NCBI GenBank assembly: GCA_000525675.1
Contig: CP002190.1
Coordinates: forward strand, 2,108,001 to 2,172,000
Origin: Bdellovibrio bacteriovorus W
GTDB lineage: Bacteria > Bdellovibrionota > Bdellovibrionia > Bdellovibrionales > Bdellovibrionaceae
Length of the DNA stretch: 64,000 bases
Direction of reading: 5' to 3'
The position numbers were made by a program, and so were the translations under genes. How positions within the stretch are numbered: position 1 is the first letter of the stretch; every line of letters starts with the position of its first letter. Below, piece after piece: positions 8,431 to 16,121 of this stretch. The notes under the pieces were generated by a model. That model was not told the origin of the DNA. It did no database searches and saw nothing but the letters and a program-made list of their open reading frames with translations.

Positions 8431-9147
8431 TTAGATCTCGTACTCAGCAACAACTTCAACACGTACCTTGATCTGCCCTGCTGGAAGTTCCGTCGAAGCG
8501 GAGTCCATAGCCATCCCCTTCATCATCGACATATTTCTAAACACCGGGACAGGTCCAGAGCCTTGTGATGAGTGGGAGATTCTATACACACCTTTGATTT
8601 TTACACCTGCTGCCTTAGCAATCTCATCGGCTTTTACACGTGCTGCTTTCACCGCATCCGCTAAAGCACTTCCTTCCACCTCGCTACGTCTATCAGAATC
8701 CCAAGCAATTGAATTTACATTCACGCCTGTCTCCGTGCTCTTTTTTTCATCCTTTGTTAAAGAGTCAATAAATGCACCGACGTCCTCAACCTTTCTCAAA
8801 ACAACATTTAGAGAATGTGAAACTCTAAAACCAGTGATTTTATTCTGGCGAGTCTTTTGATCATATTCATAGTCAGGAGAAAGATTGTAATTTTCAGTTC
8901 TGACGTCTTCCTTTCGAATACCCTGCTTGTCAGTGGCTTGCTTAAAAATTTTAAAACTATTTGCAGCCATCTGTTGGGCCTGCTTTGCTGTCGTACCACG
9001 ACTCCACACTTCTAAAGTCAAGGTGACCATATTGGGATCCAAGGACTTTTCTCCTATACCATTGACTGCGATCACCTTGGTTTCGTTGGCTAAAGCTGTG
9101 CTGACCATCATGCCGGATGCTAAAATTAATGCTAGAAACTTTTTCAT
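8431..9147 (-). CDS. SIMPL-domain (DUF541) periplasmic protein
   Basis: The start at 9147 (MKKFLALILASGMMVSTALA) gives a clean signal peptide and follows an AGGTG ribosome site; the longer frame to 9165 does not. The mature part (about 215 aa) has the SIMPL/DUF541 pattern: VIAVNGIGEKSLDPNMVTLTLEV, then DVRTENYNLSPDYEYD, GFRVSHSLNVVLRKVEDVG, and the C-terminal KVRVEVVAEYEI strand. Members are periplasmic or outer-membrane proteins of poorly known function, some linked to oxidative stress (E. coli YggE). It is a single gene, convergent with the TonB receptor. Confidence 0.88.
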   Translation of the reverse strand: MKKFLALILASGMMVSTALANETKVIAVNGIGEKSLDPNMVTLTLEVWSRGTTAKQAQQMAANSFKIFKQATDKQGIRKEDVRTENYNLSPDYEYDQKTRQNKITGFRVSHSLNVVLRKVEDVGAFIDSLTKDEKKSTETGVNVNSIAWDSDRRSEVEGSALADAVKAARVKADEIAKAAGVKIKGVYRISHSSQGSGPVPVFRNMSMMKGMAMDSASTELPAGQIKVRVEVVAEYEI

Positions 9148-9366
9148 AATGCACCTACCTCGCACCCTAGATTAAAGTATCTACGCACTATCGTAAACCT
9201 CTGCATTCAATATTCCGCGTCCAGTACAGAAATATAATTTACCCTCTGGACTGTGAAATAAGTTAATGCCATGATTTTAGCAATTAACGAAAAGGCATCG
9301 CCCATTGTGAGGAACAGTGATCCTGCGTTGTCTCGTTTTTACACACACGAATTTGAAGGAGTCCAT

Positions 9367-10011
9367 GTGAAAAAGTTGGTCTTAATCGGAACAGCTGCCA
9401 CTTTGTTAGCAACAGGCTGCGCTACAACACAAGAAAATCCAAACACTGCAAAAGGCGCAGGTATTGGAGCCGCTGCGGGTGCCGTTCTGGGCGCTGTTGT
9501 GGGTCACCAAACAGGTCGTCGTAATGAAGGTGCATTGATTGGTGCTGCTCTAGGTGCTGGTATCGGTGGAGTTGCTGGTCAACGCATGGACAAACAAGCA
9601 AAAGAACTTGAAAAAATTGCGGAGACAAAACGCACGGAGCAAGGTCTTATCACAAAGCTTAAAAGTGACATCCTCTTCGACACTGGCAAAGCAGATTTGA
9701 AGCCAATGGCTGTGAACAATATTGCTGAGCTTGGAACTATCATGAAGAAGTATCCTGAAAATATCATCACGGTAAAAGGTTACACGGATGACACAGGTTC
9801 TGCGATGGTTAACAATCCGCTTTCACAAAACCGCGCTGATGCTGTTCGCCGTCAACTTGTAGCCTCTGGCATTCCTGCAAACACGGTGACTGCGATTGGT
9901 ATGGGAGCGATGAATCCGGTAGATCCAGCGAAAACAAAAGAAGCACGCGCGAAAAATCGCCGTGTGGAACTTGAGATCACAGTGGATCAAACTAAAGTTC
10001 CTAAAAAATAG
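9367..10011 (+). CDS. OmpA-family lipoprotein with glycine-zipper domain
   Basis: The GTG at 9367 is chosen because it follows a GAAGGAG ribosome site and gives a lipoprotein signal (KKLVLIGTAATLLATGC, lipobox LATGC); the open frame to 9271 would bury this signal. After the lipidated Cys comes a glycine-zipper region (GAGIGAAAGAVLGAVVG, then GALIGAALGAGIGG) that may sit in a membrane. The C-terminal half is an OmpA domain, with FDTGKADLKP, GYTDDTGSAMVNNPLSQNRA and the peptidoglycan-contact Arg in AKNRRVEL. It probably links the outer membrane to peptidoglycan. It is similar in plan to E. coli YiaD. Confidence 0.92.
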   Translation: MKKLVLIGTAATLLATGCATTQENPNTAKGAGIGAAAGAVLGAVVGHQTGRRNEGALIGAALGAGIGGVAGQRMDKQAKELEKIAETKRTEQGLITKLKSDILFDTGKADLKPMAVNNIAELGTIMKKYPENIITVKGYTDDTGSAMVNNPLSQNRADAVRRQLVASGIPANTVTAIGMGAMNPVDPAKTKEARAKNRRVELEITVDQTKVPKK

Positions 10012-10032
10012 TTAAATCCATTTTAACGAAAT

Positions 10033-10066
10033 AAAAAACCCACTCTTTTGAAGTGGGTTTTTTATT
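10033..10066. terminator. rho-independent terminator between convergent genes
   Basis: An A-run, a stem built of AACCCACT and AGTGGGTT with a short loop, and a T-run follow the OmpA lipoprotein gene. The symmetric A and T flanks make it usable by the convergent HD-domain gene as well. Confidence 0.88.
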
Positions 10067-10067
10067 T

Positions 10068-10646
10068 TTATTTATTCATTAGCTTTCGAGCAATTTCTAA
10101 GAAGCGCGCTTCTGTCACTTCTGGTGGCCACGGAATAATCGGAAACTCAAAAGGCTCATCTGGGCCAATCCCCCAAGAAGCGATATCCTTCGTAATGAGA
10201 TCTCGAACTTCTGTCGCTAACAATCGTCTATCGATTTGTTTCACAACTTTTGGAAGCGGATACTCTAGTCCGATCTTTTTTGAAATCGCCCAATGAATTC
10301 TAGACTCAATCACTTCAAAGTCAGGCAAAAGAGCTTTCACCGGAGACACAAGGTCTCCAACATACGCTTCGGTCGCATCATGAAAGAGCATGTGAAGAGC
10401 AATCTCTTTTGTCGGAGAAACCTCAGCCCCTAAGCATGAGTGCTGTCCAACGCTGTAGAAGAAGCGTGTGTGCCCATTAAAGCGTGCTTGTCGCGCCAAT
10501 GCGCAGGCAATGTCTTCTATACGGACTGCTTCAGGATCTGGTTTTAAAATATTAAAACGTGTTCCTGACAGGGTGATCACCCATGATTTTTCAATAACTT
10601 CTGGGCGATTGAGCTTCTCTGTAAGTTCTGGCATTTCGATATTCAT
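10068..10646 (-). CDS. HD-domain hydrolase (YfbR/HD phosphohydrolase-like)
   Basis: A cytoplasmic 192-aa protein. It carries the HD-superfamily metal motif: H in SVGQHSCLGAE, the HD pair in LFHDATEAYVGDL, and a downstream Asp in KQIDRRLLATEV. The N-terminal ITLSGTRFNILKPDPEAVRIEDIACALARQARFNGHT segment matches HD proteins often annotated as phosphohydrolases with 5'-nucleotidase or dNMP-like activity. The exact substrate cannot be read from the sequence. It is a single gene between a terminator and the divergent hydrolase at 10776. Confidence 0.82.
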   Translation of the reverse strand: MNIEMPELTEKLNRPEVIEKSWVITLSGTRFNILKPDPEAVRIEDIACALARQARFNGHTRFFYSVGQHSCLGAEVSPTKEIALHMLFHDATEAYVGDLVSPVKALLPDFEVIESRIHWAISKKIGLEYPLPKVVKQIDRRLLATEVRDLITKDIASWGIGPDEPFEFPIIPWPPEVTEARFLEIARKLMNK

Positions 10647-10775
10647 GCCCCCTGCTTACCGAATACCGGAACGAGTTTCACCCCTTTTTACCCCTAACCA
10701 CCCGTGTCATGTATTATTTTGATACTGTCCGCAAATTTTGCTCAAGATCGTCCCTCAAATCTCGATAGGTCAAAT

Positions 10776-12014
10776 ATGAAGTGGACCTTATTTCTCCTAG
10801 GACTTACAGCGAGTGTATCAGCAGCAGCCAATGGCAAGGCTTATCTTAATATGGAAGATGGCAAGGTCGTTTCTGTCTTTAATCAGCCCGGAAAAAACTG
10901 GAAAAATTGCACAGAGCAAAGTGGCTGTGCTGCCGTGGCTTGGCCTACCAATGCCGCTGAAATAGAGGTCCTCTCTTCATCTCCGCGTACAATTAAAGTG
11001 GCTGATCCCACCTCTGGTAAAATGCAGGACGAAAAATACGTTGAGATTAAATACAAATACTTCCAGACCGTGAATGGGCAGAGAACCCTTCGCGAAGGAA
11101 CTGGCTGGGTTGACTCTGCATACGTCACTCAACAGCGCCGTCAAAGCTCCTACTCTGCAAGTGCCTCACGCGGAGGCAAAACACCGGCATCAGCTGCTGA
11201 AGAATGCGCACCAACGGCGTCGAAAGCTCCTGCTTCAGGCGGAGCTTCCGCCGTAAGAAATACGGTTTCTCCACTTACTGCAGCCCTCGAGCGTAGCACT
11301 TTGGACGACGCCACTAAAAAGCTTGAATCCGAAATTGGCAAATGTGTGATCAATCCATCACGTCCTCCGACAAACTATGCAGCGGGCCTACCATTTGATA
11401 GTTACGTCATGCCACATCTTCGCAGAGCTACAGTTCCAAGAATCATGAAAGAAAATGGCCAAGCCATGACCCGCCAAGATCTTATCGATATTGATGCGCT
11501 TGCCAGAACACTCTATGCGGAGATGGCAAGCTGCTACAAACACGGGTTGCACTATCCAATGACAGTTGCAAAAATTGCCGTGAATCGCGCCAATGAGTCT
11601 TCTCGTCATGGAGAGTTTATCAAAGGAAGTCATGCCGACGATAAAGGCGCACTTGCAAAAGTGACAACCTCACCGTCACAATTCTCATTATGGTTAAAAA
11701 AAATCAACGGAAAGAATAACGGAAGTTTGCCTCAAGCTCTGTGTCCGCCATCGAACAAAAACCAAGCATTCTGGACCGGAAATAATCCTCCCCCCTATGA
11801 AACTGACATCTGGGAGAGCACACTAAAAATTGCCACAGAAGCCGTGCTTTTTCCGAATCAGTTTGAACGCCGCACCGGCCAGGTTCGTCAGTTCTTTTAC
11901 ACCTCTGGCATGAGTGGCTTCTATAAAATGCGCCAAGTCCACCCATCCGTAGGAAATCAAAAAGTGGATAGAAACTCCTGCGTTCAAGTCTGGGATGATA
12001 CGAAAAAGTCTTAA
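10776..12014 (+). CDS. secreted cell-wall hydrolase, SleB/Hydrolase_2-like
   Basis: The ATG at 10776 gives a signal peptide (MKWTLFLLGLTASVSAAA); the upstream extension of the frame lacks one. The N-terminal 120 residues resemble an SH3-like wall-binding region (YLNMEDGKVVSVFNQPGKNWKNC). A Ser/Ala-rich linker follows. The C-terminal half has ALARTLYAEMASCY, TVAKIAVNRANES and SPSQFSLWL, the pattern of the SleB/CwlJ hydrolase family, which cleaves peptidoglycan (lytic transglycosylase-like). In a predator such an enzyme might act on host or own wall; this is inference. It is monocistronic. Confidence 0.75.
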   Translation: MKWTLFLLGLTASVSAAANGKAYLNMEDGKVVSVFNQPGKNWKNCTEQSGCAAVAWPTNAAEIEVLSSSPRTIKVADPTSGKMQDEKYVEIKYKYFQTVNGQRTLREGTGWVDSAYVTQQRRQSSYSASASRGGKTPASAAEECAPTASKAPASGGASAVRNTVSPLTAALERSTLDDATKKLESEIGKCVINPSRPPTNYAAGLPFDSYVMPHLRRATVPRIMKENGQAMTRQDLIDIDALARTLYAEMASCYKHGLHYPMTVAKIAVNRANESSRHGEFIKGSHADDKGALAKVTTSPSQFSLWLKKINGKNNGSLPQALCPPSNKNQAFWTGNNPPPYETDIWESTLKIATEAVLFPNQFERRTGQVRQFFYTSGMSGFYKMRQVHPSVGNQKVDRNSCVQVWDDTKKS

Positions 12015-12029
12015 TTGCTTGGTCCCACA

Positions 12030-12053
12030 AGGATGATTCTATAGAATCATCCT
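12030..12053. promoter_or_regulatory. 24-bp perfect palindrome ending at a start codon
   Basis: The half-site AGGATGATTCTA (12030-12041) is repeated exactly in inverse up to base 12053, and the ATG of the next gene starts at 12054. The centre holds a TATAGA -10-like box (12040-12045). It may be an operator or a hairpin; no ribosome site lies between it and the ATG, so the transcript may start at or next to the ATG. Confidence 0.5.
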
Positions 12054-12554
12054 ATGAGCAAAGAACATGGTAACTACGTTTTTCTAATGGTTTGTAATGA
12101 CTTCACAGAAGCAAGAGTCATTAAATCTTACCTTGAATCTCTAAATCTAAATCCGCGTATTAAAGATGAAAACACACGCGGCATTGCCCCCCACTTTGAA
12201 AATCTTTTAGGTAAATTAGTCGTGGAGATTCCCGAGTATCAATTTATGGATGCCTCTTTAGCTCTTGAAGAAAAAGAGAAACCTACATTGAAAGTTTCAA
12301 ACGACGAAACTCAGCTTCAAGAAACTCAAAGCCTTGCCAAGAAATCTCTTTTGAATGCCATCTTAGGCTGTGTTTTTATTCCAGTTATCTGTAACTTTAT
12401 CTCCATGTCTATGGGATATCGTGTTTTAAAAAATGAAAAACCACTTTCTGCTATCAGTCGCAACAGACTGCTGTGGGCAATTCTTTTTAACTCGATCGCT
12501 TTTTTTGCATGGCTAACTTATGGACCGCAAATACTAAAAAAATTCGGCCTTTAA
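12054..12554 (+). CDS. DUF2007-like protein with two C-terminal membrane segments
   Basis: A 166-aa protein. The first 70 residues (LMVCNDFTEARVIKSYLESLNLNPRI, then HFENLLGKLVVEIPEYQ) resemble the DUF2007 'putative signal-transducing' fold, a small ferredoxin-like domain. The C-terminal half has two hydrophobic helices (near 103-122 and 141-160), so it is predicted to be anchored in the inner membrane with the domain in the cytoplasm. Function unknown. It converges with the gene at 12551, overlapping its end by 4 bases. The start follows a perfect palindrome directly. Confidence 0.65.
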   Translation: MSKEHGNYVFLMVCNDFTEARVIKSYLESLNLNPRIKDENTRGIAPHFENLLGKLVVEIPEYQFMDASLALEEKEKPTLKVSNDETQLQETQSLAKKSLLNAILGCVFIPVICNFISMSMGYRVLKNEKPLSAISRNRLLWAILFNSIAFFAWLTYGPQILKKFGL

Positions 12555-13090
12555 TTAAAGTGATAGCGGATTGAAAAGCCCGACGAAATATAATACTGCA
12601 AATCCTTACGAACATTATTGTATAGGGCAATAAGGCCCGTATCCAAGATTCGAATATGATAAGTTGCCGACAATGAGTAACGAGGGAAGTAAATAGAGTT
12701 ACTCACCTCAAATCCCCAGCGTAAAGCAGTCTCATCATAATAACTGTCGTAAGGATATTTTGAAGGTGACTCAAGAAAGTACTTTTTAGAATCTAAGCTA
12801 TACGTGGCAAAAATACCTACTTCTAGAGGATGGAAGATCTGCTCCTTAAACGTGACGACTTCCCAAGGGGCGTAACGATAAACTAAGTTTGCCTGAGCAT
12901 AGGTAATGCTTTCATGATTATAGGTTCCGAATGAAAGTTCTCCTTCGTGCTGCCCTTCTGAATAAGCAACGCCGGCTGAATAGCGACCAAAGAAACCATT
13001 GGCCCCAAGAGTTCCCAACCACGCCGCAGAACTTGTGCATGACCAAAAAAGTATTAAGCCAATGCTCACTAATTTTTGAGCGTAAGCCAT
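12551..13090 (-). CDS. predicted outer-membrane beta-barrel protein, unknown family
   Basis: A 179-aa protein with a signal peptide (MAYAQKLVSIGLILFWSCTSSAA). The mature part is rich in aromatic residues that alternate with polar ones (YRYAPWEVVTF, YSLSATYHIRI) and ends with an aromatic strand (FSIRYHFN), as outer-membrane barrels do. I do not recognise a family. Its start lies inside the end of the metallophosphoesterase gene (22-base overlap), so the two are cotranscribed. Confidence 0.6.
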   Translation of the reverse strand: MAYAQKLVSIGLILFWSCTSSAAWLGTLGANGFFGRYSAGVAYSEGQHEGELSFGTYNHESITYAQANLVYRYAPWEVVTFKEQIFHPLEVGIFATYSLDSKKYFLESPSKYPYDSYYDETALRWGFEVSNSIYFPRYSLSATYHIRILDTGLIALYNNVRKDLQYYISSGFSIRYHFN

Positions 13091-13887
13091 TCTTCTTCTC
13101 CGGTTGAAAGTTTCATCTGCAATTGATTGCCCTGAATTTCAATAAGCATCCATCCCGACTCCACTCGGGGGGCTTGAAGTAGTACAGTTCCATTATCCAT
13201 CAGCAGTCGATACACATGATTATGACCATTGAAGACAACTTGAGTCTTTGGATCCTTAATCACTTCATCAAAGTACTGAGCATCTTGACCAAAGTATCTC
13301 TCTTCATCTCTTAGTTCTACATGGGAAAATATAATCACGGGCTTGGAAGATGCACTCACCGTTTGCCTTAACCATTTTGGATCAAAGCTTTCAGGATCTT
13401 CTAAATTAGCCGTGTTAAAGAAAATAAACCTCTTTGATGGAGACTCGAAGAAGAAATTATTAAGCCCAAAAACTTTACGAAATAAAGCTGGCCCAGCACC
13501 GATAGCATCATGATTCCCTGTCACCGTGAAAGCCGGTGGCTTCAAGGTAATATAAGAGTCTAAGAATTGATCATATTCAAAATTATAACTGCTATTGGTG
13601 AAATCTCCGAGATGCACGACAAAATCAAGGTCAGGTGTTTGATTGATCTCGTAAATAACATCATCAAGAGACTTATAATTTTGATGAGAGTCGGTGATAA
13701 CTGCGAAACGAATCTTCCCATCACCTTCAATAGCACCTAGTTTTTCTAAAGCCTTCGTATTCAGGTTTCGTTCTTGTCGAAGTAAATTATCTGAGTAAGG
13801 ACTGTCACGAAACGGCGCACAGCCAAGAGTAGCTCCTACGCAAATACACACAAAACTTAAGTTCAAAATAGTTTTAATTGTATTCAC
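13069..13887 (-). CDS. metallophosphoesterase lipoprotein (calcineurin-like)
   Basis: A 272-aa envelope enzyme with a lipoprotein signal (lipobox ATLGC, Cys about residue 23). The dimetal phosphoesterase motifs appear in order: VITDSHQNYKSLDD, FVVHLGDFTN (GD motif), TVTGNHDAIG (GNHD), VIIFSHVELRD, and FNGHNHVYRL (GHxH). The first motif reads DSH, a common variant of DxH. Substrate unknown. It overlaps both neighbours, which are outer-membrane proteins, and this suggests work in the periplasm or at the outer membrane, possibly on a phosphorylated envelope component. Confidence 0.85.
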   Translation of the reverse strand: MNTIKTILNLSFVCICVGATLGCAPFRDSPYSDNLLRQERNLNTKALEKLGAIEGDGKIRFAVITDSHQNYKSLDDVIYEINQTPDLDFVVHLGDFTNSSYNFEYDQFLDSYITLKPPAFTVTGNHDAIGAGPALFRKVFGLNNFFFESPSKRFIFFNTANLEDPESFDPKWLRQTVSASSKPVIIFSHVELRDEERYFGQDAQYFDEVIKDPKTQVVFNGHNHVYRLLMDNGTVLLQAPRVESGWMLIEIQGNQLQMKLSTGEEEWLTLKN

Positions 13888-14840
13888 AGTAAAATCTCCA
13901 TCACAAATCCTCCCGTTAAATCGGGCCCGATAGTCGAACGATGTCCCTGTGGGCGAAATGCCTGCTCGCCTTCATAAAACTCTCTGCCAAAGGAGTACCC
14001 CAACGCCAAGCCATATTGAGTCTTTTGGGAAAGGGCTCTTCTGAAAGAGATATCTACATACTTGCTATTAACAAAAAATCTCTTCTCATCTTCGATGCGG
14101 TTGTGATGCAGATAAGAGCGAGTTGCAAGCCCTGCACGAAAACGCGCCGATAAAACGTCATTGATCTTATGGGAAAATTCCGTATTCAACCCTACCGGAG
14201 TCAGGGTTACTTGAGCTCTGATATAGTTTTTAATATCCATATCAACATAGAAAAACGGAAATCCCATAACAATCGCCATTTGTGGATACGGCTTATAAGA
14301 TACACCCAAAAGTGGGAGCACTTGCCCATTCCAATATCCACGATTTTGAGAAAAGTTAAATCCCGTCACCCACTGATAAGCGCCTCGAGGCTTTAGAGCA
14401 TAAAAGAGAGAGTGTTCAACCCAAGTGTCACGGGAATTCATATAGGGTTCATCGCTCGCTGAACGATAAGAACCAAAATAATTCAACCATTGTCCATCAC
14501 CAGGGTGATAGCTCATACCAAATCCTAGTGATTGAGCGCGCAAATCTGAGCCAACTCTGACGTTATCATCCCCAATTGTTATATCGGGACGACCGAGGTC
14601 ATACCCCTCCAGCTCTCCTTGAAAAGAAGCGGTCCACTTTTCCGACGCCACAATAGGCATTTTTAAATTTAGATTATAAAGGCGAACCGGGTTTTCTTTA
14701 TTCTCGTTGGGCTCAGTCCAAAGATCCGTTAAATACTCAATCTCAAGTCGCGCCGGCCCCTCTTGCACTTGTGGAATCGTCCCTAAAGGAGCCGCTTTCG
14801 CAACAGAACTCAAAAATAAAATGACAAGGTATTTAAACAT
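13884..14840 (-). CDS. predicted outer-membrane protein, unknown family
   Basis: A 318-aa protein with a signal peptide (MFKYLVILFLSSVAKAA) and many alternating polar/aromatic strands, for example WTASFQGELEGYDLG, HSLFYALKPRGAYQWVTGFNF and QYGLALGYSFG. It closes with FVMEILL. The whole looks like a 12- to 14-stranded barrel. I do not recognise a family. Its stop overlaps the start of the metallophosphoesterase gene by 4 bases (ATGA). Both it and the small barrel protein downstream may form a unit with that enzyme. Confidence 0.6.
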   Translation of the reverse strand: MFKYLVILFLSSVAKAAPLGTIPQVQEGPARLEIEYLTDLWTEPNENKENPVRLYNLNLKMPIVASEKWTASFQGELEGYDLGRPDITIGDDNVRVGSDLRAQSLGFGMSYHPGDGQWLNYFGSYRSASDEPYMNSRDTWVEHSLFYALKPRGAYQWVTGFNFSQNRGYWNGQVLPLLGVSYKPYPQMAIVMGFPFFYVDMDIKNYIRAQVTLTPVGLNTEFSHKINDVLSARFRAGLATRSYLHHNRIEDEKRFFVNSKYVDISFRRALSQKTQYGLALGYSFGREFYEGEQAFRPQGHRSTIGPDLTGGFVMEILL

Positions 14841-14894
14841 CTATTTGGGTTTATTGATTACCGCGCACTTTGTCAATAAGGCTGAAAAGTTCTT

Positions 14895-15977
14895 TTAATA
14901 CTCATACTCGCTACCGAAGATAAAACCTGAAGAAGTGGCATCTTCGTTGGAGCTATTCTGGCTGTAATACACGCCTATAGCCGATCGTAGATGCCGAGTT
15001 TTCCAGGAATACCCTACCGAAGCATTCATGCTCTGGCCAAAATAACTAACATCCGAGCCAAAACTATGCCCCACCCCGCACATCACTTGGTGCCCATCCT
15101 TAACGCCATAGCGGTAACCAAAACTTTGCAGAAAATCATAACTATTTAACTTGCCAGAATTCTCAACAAAGACAGAATCGGTCAGAAACTCGTGATTACC
15201 GAGCCTAAATCCATGACCGATGCTGAGCTTTCCCTCTTCATTGGAGACCGATGTTCTTCCTGTATCACTCTCTGTGACGATGTAATCTGTTGGCAACGGA
15301 CCATGAGTAAACGTCTTGGTAGAGCCTTCACTTTTATTGTAAAGACTTAACCCACGGGTAGAAAAGTTCACTCCCAACGTATAATACTCATATGTGAAGT
15401 GCGAGGAAACTCCGAGTGCCACGTTGAAGTTCTTAAAATCAGTTTTTACTTTCGAGACAGAAAATACATTATTCACGGGATCGGAGCTTTCTGCCACTCC
15501 GAAGCTATGCGCCTCGGAGTATCTCCCTAAGACCTGTAAAGCAAAGGGAAGAGACTTAAACGCCATTGAATATCCAGTAACGACTCTGTTGATACTAAGA
15601 TCTGCATCATAAAGTGATTCAGGACTCGCGTGACGCCAATTGAATTGCCCCTGTAAAGTACTTGCAAGAAAAAACTCGTGAACTAAGTGATTGCCTACAA
15701 TCAAATCACTCAAAAAAGTGGGTGCTAATCCCAAGGAGGACGAAAAACTTGAACTGCCATTTTTATTGGACGAAGTTCCAACGGTATTGCCATTGATACT
15801 GAAGGCATTTTCAGTGCGCTGCCGAAGCAGACTTGGATTGTAATAGGATGCTGCCGTGGAATGAGTAGTTGCGACTCCCGTGTTACCCATTAGGCCTTCA
15901 TAGAGTCCCAAGGGCATCATCTGCGCAAAGGCTTGCGTTGAGAAAAATAAACTTATATTCAAAAAAAATAATTTCAT
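14895..15977 (-). CDS. predicted outer-membrane protein, FadL/OMPP1-like layout
   Basis: The start at 15977 gives a signal peptide (MKLFFLNISLFFSTQAFAQ); the frame is open to 16034 without one. The mature N-terminus LGLYEGLMGNTGVATTHSTAASYYNPSLL recalls proteins of the OMPP1/FadL/TodX class (GxxGAxxA..NPA), with the rest a barrel of aromatic-polar strands ending in FIFGSEYEY. A fatty-acid or hydrophobic-compound channel is possible, but similarity beyond the N-terminus is not evident. It lies on the minus strand between the DUF4105 gene and the phosphoesterase cluster. Confidence 0.55.
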   Translation of the reverse strand: MKLFFLNISLFFSTQAFAQMMPLGLYEGLMGNTGVATTHSTAASYYNPSLLRQRTENAFSINGNTVGTSSNKNGSSSFSSSLGLAPTFLSDLIVGNHLVHEFFLASTLQGQFNWRHASPESLYDADLSINRVVTGYSMAFKSLPFALQVLGRYSEAHSFGVAESSDPVNNVFSVSKVKTDFKNFNVALGVSSHFTYEYYTLGVNFSTRGLSLYNKSEGSTKTFTHGPLPTDYIVTESDTGRTSVSNEEGKLSIGHGFRLGNHEFLTDSVFVENSGKLNSYDFLQSFGYRYGVKDGHQVMCGVGHSFGSDVSYFGQSMNASVGYSWKTRHLRSAIGVYYSQNSSNEDATSSGFIFGSEYEY

Positions 15978-16121
15978 AACCATAAATCTAAATAATTGTT
16001 CAAACTGATGGTTGTCTAATTCTTTAACAAACACAATATTTTTAGAAGCATGTCGTTCAAATGGTTCGATATTTTTATAGAAAAATATTTGAAAGTACCA
16101 ACCGCTCTACGTTTTGATACA

